Source: Lunularia cruciata | Taxonomy: Eukaryota > Streptophyta > Marchantiopsida > Lunulariales > Lunulariaceae | Length of the DNA stretch: 64,000 bases | NCBI GenBank assembly: GCA_948567375.1 | Contig: OX419757.1 | Coordinates: forward strand, 29,326,001 to 29,390,000 | Direction of reading: 5' to 3' | In this document: in pieces, positions 33,900 through 45,350 of the stretch | Layout: each line of letters starts with the position of its first letter | How positions within the stretch are numbered: the first letter of the stretch is position 1 | Notes under the pieces: generated by a model | The model's database searches: none | Seen by the model: the letters and a program-made list of their open reading frames with translations, nothing else | What the model was told of the DNA's origin: nothing | Program-made: the position numbers and the translations under genes

Positions 33900-36800
33900 A
33901 GACTTGAGGTGAAGCTTCGATGGTGTCGGACTACGATTGGTGAGTCCGTATAACATCACTCGGGATTCAGTGCCTCATTGTTGGTAGACAGATAGTTTGG
34001 AGGATGGAGACGCTTATTTGTATCTTCGAACTTTAACAGACAAGTACTTCACCAATGGACTTTCTTAGCTGCTTCATATCACAATCAATTTGTTTCGTGG
34101 ATAGCGAGATTTAGAGCTGTCAAGCCGTCAAAACGATGTGTTCAGAGTCTTGGCTTGTAAACGAATATTGTAAGCTAACAGGCATTTCGAGTAGGTAGGA
34201 CTTATGATCATGATTGTTGTGATTCGTCATGCCGGGTTACGGTGTTCATTACATGTAGACGAGGTTACCAGAAAATTGCTCTGTTATCATCCAACGTTCA
34301 ATACAAGACGAGAATTTTCTAACATTGTTCAAGTAGGATCCGAAGCGACTACAGATTTTGCCCTCTTGCGTCCTGGTGTCAGCTTTCTCATTCTCGTCGG
34401 ACATGCTTCAAAATGGTCTTCTCCCTCTCAGCAAGCTCAACAATTGACTTCCGTTCCCTAAATCGGAGTTTAGTTTTGTGGCTATCCTGGGTTGGATATC
34501 ATGTCAACCACTCGTGGTCTTTGAAGAGTATCGCTCTCTGGAAAATAATGTTTTCTATCGGTGAAAAGTAATATGCCACTCTCGGCCATCTTCCGCTTCA
34601 CTAAACATATGGTGCCCTCCACTGTACCTGAAATTCACAATCAATGACAGTTCCTGACAGGGGCTGGTTAGATTTATTATCGAATCTCCATCCTAGAAAT
34701 TGAGATATCTCAGTATGTAAGATGCATGACCCAACGCCTGTTTGAAAGGGTATGTAATAAATCAGCCTTCTGATCCACAGGCCACACACTCTGGTTAAGT
34801 TATTTGCCTAAGATCTTGTGCAAGAAGGGTTGTTATCACTTTAGAGGACTGCAAATCCCTTCAATAGGTCTTCAAAATAATAAGAGAAATTTAATCAGTA
34901 TGTATTGATCATTTTAACTAGTTTGCACATTCTGGAAACTGTGGCACGTACTGAAGAGCATGCATATGGCATTGGCAGACCTCGCATTCTACCCGGTGTC
35001 TTCAGCCTTTCAAGCTATGGGTTTCTTCTTCAGGATGGTACATTTTGCATTCGTCTATTTCGCGCATTTCTACTGAGTAGCGTTTCTGGTACCCTGCACA
35101 AATAACACATTGGGCAGACCCAGTTGATGTCTGGTATATTCGACTCGGTTTATAAACCAATCAGACTTGTTCTAAGTCTGCATCATTGACATGTGCAGAC
35201 TGCCAGAAAGATAGTTTGATCAATCCGCATTTGATCTTTCATCCACTGAATTACATATTCACATCAGACGCTAGCAACAATAAACTCGCAATTTATTTCC
35301 GCGGCTACATTAGGTTCCTCTTGTTTACTCCTGTTGTCGCCAATTTATTTAGGCACTCTATATGATGAAGCTTGACAGATAGATTGAGCAATTTAGTTGC
35401 ACCTTCGCACCAATCTTGAACTATTAAGGAGTCGACTGTCTAACATCTTGCCCAATGTGGACAAATTAGGTTCCTGATGAGTGGAATGATTTGAAGACGT
35501 TGTAGATGAAAAAAGGGTAAATTATTCACATGCTTACTATTTCAGCAAAAGGTTACATCTATTATAGTCCTCAGAGGGCAATTCACTTTGATTATAGTGG
35601 TTGGCACACCAGTGGTGGGTTGTAATAGCCAATGTCAACTATGCATGATCAGCGAGACCAACCTGGTTTAACTCGCTAAATCTTTTTTGGTTTAAGCATT
35701 GCTCGTGTTTGCATTATAAAAGAGTACAAATGTCTTGCATCTGGGACTTGCGTTGTCTTCTAAGAAGAACGCTGTGAAAATGAGTGTTTATGATGTACCT
35801 TGTTTTAATTAAGCAAATACATGAGATTTAGGAAGTTATGGATCGAACAAATCTATAGAGCAAGCATAATAATCGAGTAAAAAATCTGTTGCTAGTTGAG
35901 TTAAAATGTAACTAGCTGATAAAATTAGTAGGATGACACTACAATTCAGACAATCGGAATGGTGACCTTCCCACCATCTTATCTTAAAATGTGTATTCCT
36001 GAAATGAGGATTTGAGAAAGTAAAATTATCGACAGGAAGGTTTGATCCAACTTCATAATATACTATGAGACAAGACTGCACGTAGACTATACTTTGTCAA
36101 ACCTCAACTAAATCATGGCAATTAGTTCAATTTTCTAATGTCTCTATGCGACCATGTTCTTTGATATTATCGGAATACCTGTTTTTTCTTTCTTTCTTTC
36201 TTTCTCTTAAACTAATCATTGTTTTGAGTTAATCAATGCTTGATTTGCAAAGATACAACAGCTCACGTTAGTTTTAATGAGCTTAAAATTCTCTAAATAT
36301 TTAAACTCTAAGGTTATGAAGTGTTATTTTTGTATATAATCCTCTGTACTTCTGTGATCATTCAAATTATGTGAATTGAACTATATCAAGAGAGTTATCA
36401 AAACTGACTTTGGAAATAGGGTCGAAAGTTCACTACATCAAGGAGAAATCGCTTACAAATGCTCTGGAATTATTGTTTTAACTGGACTTTGAAAGCGGAC
36501 AGTGGGTACAAAGTGAGTACTTTGATAGAGACGGTGCTATTCCCCTCACACATAACCGAACCTTCCAAAACATAACGCGACACGGTTCGAGCAATGATGG
36601 ACAAGGAGTGGGCAGGGCAAGGCAACGCAAGATCGGGTCCCTATTGCTACATGATCAAGGAATGTGCATGGCCATGTGCCAATTGCTGCATGATAAATAA
36701 ATAAATAAATAAATAAATAAATATAAGGAAAAGGAAAAGGAAAAGTGTACAGGGCACACACAAATGCAAAGGAACAAAGAGCCTAACAAGGGAAAAAAAA

Positions 36801-37400
36801 CAAATCGATTAACTAGTGCTCGAAAGTACTTTAAAGGAAAAGCATACTAATAACACGCATCAAAGAAATTAAAAAGAAAGAAGCTTCCTCTTGAACCGCT
36901 CGGTAAGGTCCTTCGATGATATGATTACAATGCCAAGTATGGGGTTAATTTGGTGCAAATAGAAAAATGTATTGAAAATAATACGTTTCATTTTATCAAT
37001 ACATTGGATGCTATATAATTGCTCTCTGAAATTAACTGAAACCACAATATTTTGAAGAGATAATTTACCAAAATTGGAGACCATTCCCGGAAATTACGTC
37101 GTCCATTAATTATGTTTAATATAGAGATACTAGCAAGTATCACCATGTGAGATGCATCCACTAACTGCTAAAATAAACAAATACCAAGTCCGGTAATATA
37201 TCGAGCCAAAATAGGTGATGTCTCATGCATAAAAAGACACGCAGTGGGAGACCCTCCACGGTGTCTTTTGATAGGTCTTACAAAATGGTTTACGGGTATC
37301 AAAAAAGAAGTCCTATAAAAAAATTATATAAAATATATAAAATCTTAAAAAATCAAAATAAAATATTAAAATTGTTTTGGTAATATTCGTAAACTACACA
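33900..37400. other. Low-copy stretch without a supported gene
   Basis: The + frame 34204-34461 and - frame 35836-36081 are open but unrecognised. Simple repeats: (TTTC)n at 36187-36205, (ATAA)n at 36693-36722 and ggaaaa repeats at 36727-36745. A CATGGCCATG palindrome lies near 36668. Confidence 0.4.
36693..36722 (+). repeat. (ATAA)n microsatellite
   Basis: About seven and a half perfect ATAA units, followed by a ggaaaa-type run. Confidence 0.9.
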
Positions 37401-37439
37401 ATTTTGAGGGGTTATCTTTTTCATTAATAGCAAAATTTT

Positions 37440-37765
37440 ATGCGGTTATGGATAACCCCATGGACCTAACAAGGGAAATATCAATCGAGTACTTTATAAA
37501 ATTAAAATGATATGACCCCGATGACTTGTTACTTGTTAGGGGTAAAATTTTTAAAACACTCACTTCCTTTATGAATATCAGTAAAATATTATGGGAATTC
37601 ATACAAGTACCCATAAATAACCCTAACAAGATAAATATCAGTTGACAATTTCATAAACCTTAACCGACATGACCCCGTTGACTTATAATAGGTAGAATTA
37701 TTAATTTATTTTATGAATATCCGTATAATTTTACATGGATTCTTACGAGTACCCGTAAATAACTC
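37440..37765 (+). repeat. Imperfect ~165-bp tandem duplication
   Basis: A unit containing aaccc(c)...cctaacaag, atatca(a/g)t(c/t)gag, a tgaccccg(a/t)tgactt core, tatgaatatc(a/c)gta and acgagtaccc(g/a)taaata occurs at about 37449-37614. It recurs at about 37616-37757 with gaps. Confidence 0.6.
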
Positions 37766-37970
37766 CTACATGCTAGTTTTGAGAAGCCCCGGTAGATTCC
37801 GTAGTGAGGGAAGAGGTGTTGAGGGGTTTCAATGGTATATATGAATTACACGATGAACTTAGAGGTGAGTCGTCTTTTCCATAGAAGAATTATGACTTCT
37901 CATAACCAGTTGAGTAAATTTAAAATCACGGATGAAAATATCAACAAAGGTTCAACTCGATTTCCTGTCA

Positions 37971-39250
37971 AAAGAATGCCAATTTAAGAATAAACGAAAC
38001 CACACTATTTTACATATCTTTCTATACATGACCCGTAAAAATCTATGCATTAACTTATCCATAATAAATTTTTTAATATGTGACTAATGAAAGATACCTA
38101 TTAAACACTCTGATGTGTAAAAAAAAATTCTATAAAAGTAAATAGAATCCATATGTCAATCTCCGAAAGTATACCTCTGTGCTCTACTTTGATCTCCAGC
38201 TCTACTGGTACCCTTCATGACCCATCTTACAATGCGAGTAATGTAAATAATTATCGATCTCATGGGTGATTAATAAATTTAACACAAAATCTGGTCGTCA
38301 TTAAAACATCTCCAGTTAATTATTAATATAATTCAAAACACCAAGACCATCACTCCCACATCTAAACAAAACTAATTTTGATTCGTTGTGACAATAAGAA
38401 AATATAATCTACATAAATCAACATGCTAGTCAAAAATCAAAAAATTATATATAATCTAACTAAATCAAGATGCTCGAAAAAAATCAAGTTAACTATAAAT
38501 CCTCTTTCAAGTTGAATCATATGCCTTATGCAAAATTTGCTTGCATAGTGAAAAATTTTACAAGAACAAAGTGAAGAGTTTGACATGCACGGTTAAACTC
38601 GAGTTCCTTACAAAAGAATGCCAAATTTTAGGATAAACGAAACCACACTATTTTACATATCTTTCTATACATGACCCACGAAAATCTACGAGTTTACTTA
38701 TCTATAATAAACCTTTTAATATGTGACTAATAAAAGGTACCTATTTAAACACTTTGATATGTAAAAATATATAAAGGTATGTAGAATGAAAATGTCAAAT
38801 CGAAATCAAATGTCAAATCAAATATTTTTTTTGGAACCAACAGTCTGCAGAAGAGGGCGTAATTTTAAGTGTTTAAACTCATTATTAGAAGTACATCAAC
38901 AGTAAATATATATATATGATTGTGGATATGCCACTTTAGTGCCACAGCTGCAAATTGTGGATCTTCCTTTTTTCTAAACTTTGAAAAATGGATTTATTCG
39001 ATTTCCGTTGCCCAATTTTAGTGTAAGTGCAAGGTCATCAAAGAAAGATGATTCACCTCTCGATAAATTTTAATTTTATTTTAAGACAGATCAAGAGGAA
39101 ACTGTATGTAATCCAGTGAAATCAAAATGCTCGGAAAAATCAAGTTACCTATAACGCCTCTTTCAAGTTGAATCATACGCTTATCCAAAATTTGCTCGCA
39201 TAGTAAAAAAAATAAAAGGAACAGAGTGAAGAGTTTTCTATGCACAATTT
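37971..39250 (+). repeat. ~650-bp tandem duplication
   Basis: Two landmark blocks repeat in the same order. Block A (aaagaatgcca...aaacgaaaccacactattttacatatc...) is at 37971 and 38613. Block B (atcaa-atgctcg...caagtt-acctata...cctctttcaagttgaatcata...) is at 38464 and 39121. The offsets are 642 and 657 bp, so the whole A-B unit was duplicated and has since diverged by substitutions and small gaps. No coding frame is preserved. Confidence 0.75.
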
Positions 39251-40800
39251 CGTTATATAATCTCAAAATATTAAATTTTGGGAATATTTAATGATACCTT
39301 TTCTTTTCGGTATTTGTACTTCGTCGTTCAGATCATAATGTGTAGTACAGTTGCATTATCGTCTGATGTATATACCTTGCTATTTATCGTTCAACGTGCA
39401 ACGGCAGATGCCTATCCATTTAATAATTCGATGAGACTGCAGTTGCGTACATTTCTGCAACGCTTCATGCGCTAGTTGTATGATATGGGTCAATGGGTAA
39501 ATACCATGTTTTTGATCATTTGGAGGAGAATGCAAATGCTTACATTTTCGCAGTGTTTGATACACACTAGTAGTTGCGTGGTGAACACAATGGACTATAG
39601 AGCTGTGATCTACTACAAAATAAAGGCACCCAACTTTTGATGGATCTAAGCCTGCGGACTGGTTGTAATTTGAAAGGTGAGATAAAAATAAAAAAAGTAA
39701 AATACAAATAACAAACAGGTGAATACAAATTCCGATTCACTAATAATTTTCATAACTTCCAAAATTATATCGCATGTTAACTCCCCCCAAAATCTCTTGC
39801 ATAATTATGCAACCTTGTGTTCATCAATCCCATAAACCTCACGTTGTTTTCATCAATCTCATAGAAAAGGTGAGATTTTTAATGAAATTAATGAAAAAAA
39901 GTTAGGTAACTGAATCTGTCAGGGAAGAACACATATAACATCATCGTGATGATTAACTTGATCATCTCTGAGTTAAACGGGTAAAGATTTTGCTAGACAC
40001 ATCAGCATAGTTTAGCGGACGCACTTCATCACACTAAACAATGGAATCGCAAGAGATTGAATGTGAAGTCGCAGGTCTAATTGACATCCACTTGACTGGG
40101 CATATAAATTTCCCTCGAGGACTAGCCATCTGTTTCGACTGAAGCTAACAAATAAAAGTGAGGTCCTTTTTACAACAAGCGAGTACATAATCGCGTGTAA
40201 TGAAGGACCCACTAACTGACCGACTCACGTCTACCTCTGTCCAAAGGAGCTTTTCAGGGACATCTATGGGTGCGACGATGGTGAGTGCGATGAAAGACTA
40301 AGTTTAACTGACGCAAAGAGTGAGTACCCTGTAGCAGGCGATTTGACAATTGCAATCGGGTTTGAAAACTCCAATTCTGCAAAACTGTCACGGTGATTCC
40401 ACTATGTTTAGCCTCTAGATTTGAATCCAAATTGAATCCGAACCATTGGGTTGTAAGTACCCACGAGTACAAATATGTATTCAAGCAGATGTCAGTTCTT
40501 CAGCAACAAGCCGGATAGTCGATCGCGAGCAGTAAACATTCCAAATATGCAATATCTTTGACCGAGGAACATATTAACCAGACCGGATGTGAAGACTCGG
40601 TCTTCAACATTCTCAGAATGATTGCTAGGCTAGGGCAGCATCCTATACGAGGACTCCTGATATCCTCCTATCAACGACCGAGTTCCCGCACCAGCTGCAT
40701 ATAGCACAATCAAGTACGTGAAGACTCCTTCTTCGACCAACGGTAATACTAAGTCCACACCTGTGCTTTCAGCGGTCGATCTAGTCGTCAACTCTTGCTT
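39251..40800. other. Intergenic, distal upstream region of the peroxidase gene
   Basis: No gene was recognised. From about 40000 the composition becomes balanced and leads into the peroxidase promoter region. Confidence 0.4.
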
Positions 40801-40802
40801 TT

Positions 40803-40819
40803 AGTAAGCTCAGCTTACT
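40803..40819. promoter_or_regulatory. 8-bp inverted repeat upstream of the peroxidase gene
   Basis: agtaagct-c-agcttact is a perfect dyad with one central base. It lies 74 bp before a TATAAAG sequence, where a dimeric transcription factor site would be plausible. No factor can be named. Confidence 0.35.
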
Positions 40820-40892
40820 TGATGAATATTCTTATCTCAGCCACACAGTGCCTGAGACCCCACCATTTTAGCTTATACAATGCTAAACTGTG

Positions 40893-41224
40893 TATAAAGG
40901 ACGAGCACCGGACCAGTTCCGTCTGCGAATTAGTCTTCAGCGTCACGGATAGTTAGTTCCCTTTAAGTGATCAGTTTCTCCATTCTACTTCATTATCTTG
41001 CTCATTGATCTTTGATGCAGTCAGTTCTATTTCTATCTCACTCTCCGGGGTGAAACTCTAAACCGTTGCACGTTCTTGTTTCATTATGTCACGAATATGA
41101 CAAACAAGGGACAAGGATCAACGAACAAACTTTCATGTTGTCCTCTTCTCCGCGTGAGGCTAAGTCTCTGGGGCCATACGCGCTCCACTCCCACTCTATT
41201 CGCCGAGGAGGTGCGTATATATGG
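40893..41224 (+). promoter_or_regulatory. Two candidate TATA boxes of the peroxidase gene
   Basis: tataaag at 40893-40899 lies ~580 bp before the ATG and would give a long leader containing upstream ATGs. tatatatgg at 41216-41224 lies ~256 bp before the ATG and would give a leader of about 220 nt. The nearer one is the simpler choice. The short frame 41066-41380 between them is treated as leader or promoter, not as a gene. Confidence 0.4.
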
Positions 41225-41479
41225 GTACTGCGTCTACTGCTCAAGCACCAACAATTAGCGCTCACTACTTACATCTCTCTCACTGTGTCTCAAAGAGGGG
41301 ATCTGAATACTGTGGATCTCGCATTCAATTTCCATCAGCAGAGAAGTGAGCACCTATTTGTTTCCGAACAAACCATATAGAGTTTAACAATTTCGACTCT
41401 GTTTTCTGCTGCCTCCATTTCCCGTTTCGTAGGTTCTCCTTGATCTGAAAGGCATTTCAGTATCCACTGCATTCTCAAC

Positions 41480-42728
41480 ATGGCGGCACGCATGTTTCTG
41501 CTCTCTTGGACGTGCTTGGGACTTCTGCTATCACACGTTACCAGGACTGCGAATGCTTATGGTGATAGCACTAGTGACAGCTATTATTCCTCGACATGTC
41601 CGCGAGCAACATCCATAGTTAGAGAGAAGGTGAACGACATTGTGAAAAGGGATAAGAACATAGCAGGGGGACTTCTGCGACTACATTTCCACGACTGTTT
41701 TGTCAGGGTGAGTTGAGATTTACTTCATCAGTTTCTGCTTCTCAGTCAAGTACCACCTGGCAGTGTATACTCGTTACAATCTATGGACAAAACTAGTGCT
41801 ACGAACATCATTTCGGCGGTACTTATGCAAATTACATCAATCATGGTTTCTCTCCATCTGCTAAGTCCCGGGAAGATAGAGCTTGCGGAGCCAGGGGTAA
41901 ATTCACTCCTTGGAAAGTAAATTGCATTTGGATACGAACTGTATATATTCCATGTTTTTCACGTTCAATCTTTGCATTGTGCAGGGTTGTGATGCTTCCA
42001 TACTGCTGAGCTCAGGAGAGAGGGATGCAAAAGCTAACTCCGGTTCGCTAAGGGGGTACGACCAGATTGACGAAATCAAGTCTGCATTGGAAACTGAGTG
42101 CCCTGGGATTGTCTCCTGTGCTGATATCGTGGCTCTAGCTGCTCGGGATGCCACAATCAAAGTTGGAGGACCAAGCTGGTGGGTAAGTTTGGGGCGCAAA
42201 GATGGCTTCGTTTCATCTGCCGATGAAGCAGACAGCGAGATACCGAGCCCCGTCTCCACCTTCGATGAATTGGTGGCCAGCTTCGCCTCTAAAGGACTTT
42301 CTAGGGAAGAGATGGTCGTTCTTTCTGGGGCCCACACCATTGGTCGGGCAACATGTTTGGCAGTGAAACCCCGCTTGTATGACTTCAATGGAGTTTCAGG
42401 CGCCACAGATCCATCTATAGACAGCACCTTTGCAGAAGAGCTTAAGAAGAAATGCCCTCAGAACGGAGACGGAAGCATTCTATCGATGGACCCGACCAAG
42501 AATTCATTCGATCACCTATACTTCAAGGCAGTTTTAGCAAACAAAGGACTGTTCACATCGGATGCCCAACTTTTGACGAGCGCTGTTGGTCAAGAGCTTG
42601 CGAACAGATATTCTCAACCTGGCTCTTCCTTTTCTTACGACTTCGCAGCGGCCATGGTTAAGATGAGTAACATCCAATGGAATTCTCAAGGAGAAGTTCG
42701 TAGGACGTGCTCAGCCGTGAACAACTAA
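41480..42728 (+). CDS. Class III secretory plant peroxidase (2 exons)
   Basis: Exons 41480-41707 and 41985-42728 join in frame (GTGAGT...GCAG, 277-bp intron) to give 323 residues, a normal length. Class III peroxidases use H2O2 to oxidise phenolics in the cell wall, apoplast or vacuole, for example in lignification and defence. Seen: a signal peptide with likely cleavage after TANA (residue ~26), the distal haem motif LLRLHFHDCFV (Arg67, His71) and calcium-site residues in the following GCDAS. CPGIVSCADIVALAARDA and the proximal haem motif VVLSGAHTIGRATC (His193) follow. All eight family cysteines are present and the C-terminus is GEVRRTCSAVNN. The intron is at the conserved position before GCDAS; the other two common introns are absent. 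No lesion was seen. Physiological substrate and isoform cannot be told. Confidence 0.95.
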
Positions 42729-42787
42729 GTACATTATTGGAAAATTAGGAACAGCGTAAGAGCTGTACATAGTACCCATGTGGGTTT

Positions 42788-42794
42788 AATGAAA
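42788..42794 (+). terminator. Possible polyadenylation signal of the peroxidase gene
   Basis: aatgaaa, a one-base variant of AATAAA, lies 60 bp after the stop codon. Plant signals are variable, so this is only a candidate. Confidence 0.3.
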
Positions 42795-42799
42795 TATGT

Positions 42800-43680
42800 G
42801 GAATTCGGGTGTTAGTATCCGAGAGTCAAAACAGGACTTGGTCTACTTCTTAGTACTCGTAGGTCCATATGGAGATGTAATATGGAAGTGAATGATTCTT
42901 CTCTGTTTTCGTCAACCCAAATTCGTCTCGATTTGCCAGACCTTGTCAAATTAATTGGCTGGAATTTCAAATTGTGTATTAGGAATATTATCACAAATTG
43001 GTTCGGAATTCTAGCCAAACTTGATTTATAAATCGGAGCTCCAAGCTTGAATAATCTAGTGTTGATTCAGGAAAGTATATTCATGCATTAAAATACTTGT
43101 AGGCGACCGGTGGACTGGACAGTCTACAGAGTTCTATTGCTAGCTTGTAGTCTCTGTTAGGAGAAAAGTAAGATGACCGTCTCTTCAGTAGGTCTGATCA
43201 AGAATCAGAGAAGAACATTGATGGGGGAGCACGGTGTTCAAATTAGAGTTCTTCTCCAAATTAAAAAAGTAATTTTGATCTCTTCGAAAGCAGGTATACG
43301 GATGGGATTATTTGCCGCAGGAGAAAGGTGAACATATTCAGAGAGTTTAACTGGAGAACTTTGAACCAAAAGATCAAGGCATTATTGCTGCCGCATTAAG
43401 AGTGAAATCAAAGTGTTCCCGTCCGATTTCGTGGGCAAACATCGTTACGGAGAAAATTGCTTCATGATGATGGAAAACATTTCATCAGCCAAACAATGTA
43501 TTCGAACTGATGGCTTTCACCACGTCAAGGTGATACTCTTCCACTGAGTTACACTCGGATGCGGATATTGATCTTATCAACAGCTGCCGGTCTAAACCCC
43601 AGTAGACTTCCTTTCCGACTGAAGTATTTGAAGTTCTCATCTATGTTAACTCACATTGTCAGGTGACTTTGTCTCAATTT
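42800..43680. other. Spacer between the peroxidase gene and its inverted pseudogene
   Basis: Balanced composition and no recognised gene. The frame 42812-43018 on the - strand is unsupported. The two peroxidase sequences face each other tail-to-tail across this ~1-kb spacer. Confidence 0.5.
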
Positions 43681-43681
43681 T

Positions 43682-44233
43682 TTACTGCGTAACACGTTCA
43701 GCCAACTTCTCCTTCAGATGCCCGAGAATTCTACTCATTTTCATGCTTGTTTTTGCGAAGTCACAGGAGAATGATGAACCCGTCTGAGAATATCTGTTCA
43801 CAAGCTATTGGCCACCTCCGGAGTTGGCCAATAGCTGGGCGTCTGATACGAACATGCCTCATCAGCCTAAACGGCTTCGAAGTAAAGAAAATCAAATGTT
43901 TATTTTGTTGGTCACCGACAGTGTGCTTCCGTCTCGGTTCTGAGTACAGTTCTTTTTCAGTTCTCCTACAAAGTTGCTTTCAATAGTGGATCAGTTGCGC
44001 TTGATACTCCATTATAATCATAAAAGCGCGGAAGCACAGGTGCACATGTCGATCGGGCGTGTGGGCTCCATGAAAAACGACCATTTCTTCATTTGGCAAT
44101 CCTTTAGCAGCCAAACTGGTGTGCAATTCATCGAAATCGAAAATTGCTAGAGCATAAGGCAGCTGGTTGTATGAGTGTGTTGCATAAGAAACGGACCCCG
44201 ACCTATCCACCGGGGTTCGATCTTCCAATATGC
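43682..44233 (-). pseudogene. Truncated class III peroxidase pseudogene
   Basis: Reading right to left, this matches exon 2 of the peroxidase at 41985-42728 from its GGPSWW region to the stop. It shows FDELHTSLAAKGLPNEEMVV followed by HGAHTPDRHVH (the proximal haem His kept, the flanking TIGRATC altered). A YDYNGVSSATDP block (one frame over), an NRDGS block, an EQIFSD-like block and the last stop at 43682-43684 follow. Exon 1 and the first half of exon 2 are missing; similarity ends at about 44233. Several frameshifts and a TGA in the middle disable it. It is clearly a paralogue rather than a fresh copy, because substitutions are common. A long hairpin lies inside it (43803-43836). Confidence 0.85.
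43803..43836. repeat. 34-bp near-perfect palindrome inside the peroxidase pseudogene
   Basis: The arms agctattggcca (43803-43814) and tggccaatagct (43825-43836) are exact complements. The 10-bp centre contains CTCCGGAG, itself a palindrome, so only one pair fails. The homologous stretch of the intact gene (around 42560-42605) is not palindromic. Confidence 0.85.
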
Positions 44234-44469
44234 AAAATAATTCGTTATATTCTTTGAAATTTATATTAATTTATTTTTAGTTCCGAATTATTTAATGAAT
44301 TTAGTAAGATATTAAATTACTAATCATCACAGTTGTATGTATATCATCACTTCCAGTTATTATTTATTACAGACAAGTTGCAAAATGGTGTTTGGCTAGG
44401 AGACAAAGTTCCACCCCTTGGCAAACAATAGGCTAAACGGATCACACACCTACCACCTTCTCTATCTTG

Positions 44470-45350
44470 ATAAATTTCTATATGGGTTTGGTCACATGGC
44501 TGCATTTTCATTATTCACTGGTTTTACACTAGATGCAATAATGATCCATAACACATTATGTTTTCTTGGAAAATAAAAATTAGTTATCACCCTTGATGCC
44601 ACTAGGGATATAGTGTTTGCTCTTTGTTAAATAAAGGATAGCTACTCATGATGTCATTGGAGATATAGTGTTTGCTACGACTCGAGAGTGTATATCTTAT
44701 TTGGAGGGAGCAATCTATGCTTTGCTCACACCATGTGTTAGAGCAAACTTATATTTGGTCTAAAATATAAAGTTACAATGATGTTGTGGTTACAAATCCT
44801 ATGGTGATGCAATTTGGAAGGAATGATTACTCATCCACCTAGATGGACAGTGACCAAAGTAGCACCTATCAAGGTATCTAAATTAGGGGTATGCAGTGAG
44901 GTCACCTCTTTGTTCCTCTAGTTATACGGAGCAATGTACACGGCAATCATTCAACACACATTTGTGAGAGATTTTGTGAGAGCTTAGCATATTAGACTTG
45001 AGGGGATATCACTTTCACTCTCATGCTTGGTAATATATTTTAGACAGCGTGTATCCATTGCTCTATAGAGAACATTGGTTGGTGCAATCCATAGGAGAGC
45101 AATCACACTAGGTGACCAATGCTGCAATCCATATGAGAGAAATCACACTAGGTGAGGTTTTTTTAGATGTTCAAATGGCTTGTAGACCTTATGATTTGCA
45201 TAACTGAATATCTAGGTGTGGTAAGGGAGATTATTCATATCTATACTATTAGAACCTAAATCCATTTTACCTCTTTTATCTCTCCCATGTAAGACTTGAT
45301 GGGGTATTCCTATCCTTAATGTGTTCTATTTGGTCACCTTTTCTTCATTA
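44470..45350 (+). mobile_element. Second, shorter copy of the non-LTR retroelement relic
   Basis: It aligns in the same orientation with about 31905-32735. Shared landmarks are ttctacactagatgcaa, gatatagtgtttgct, aatgattac(c/t)catcc, gaggtcacctctttgttcctc, tttcactctcatgctt and gtaag(g/a)cttga(c/t)gggg. It covers only the knuckle and endonuclease-like tail. It carries two private short duplications: the gatatagtgtttgct block (44582-44621 and 44640-44676) and a caatccata-gagagcaatcacactaggtga block near 45080-45155. No frame survives. Confidence 0.7.

Noticed and set aside
41066-41380. Upstream + frame before the peroxidase as a separate gene
   Set aside because: It lies in the promoter/leader region, matches nothing, and overlaps other short frames; an upstream open frame remains possible but unsupported.
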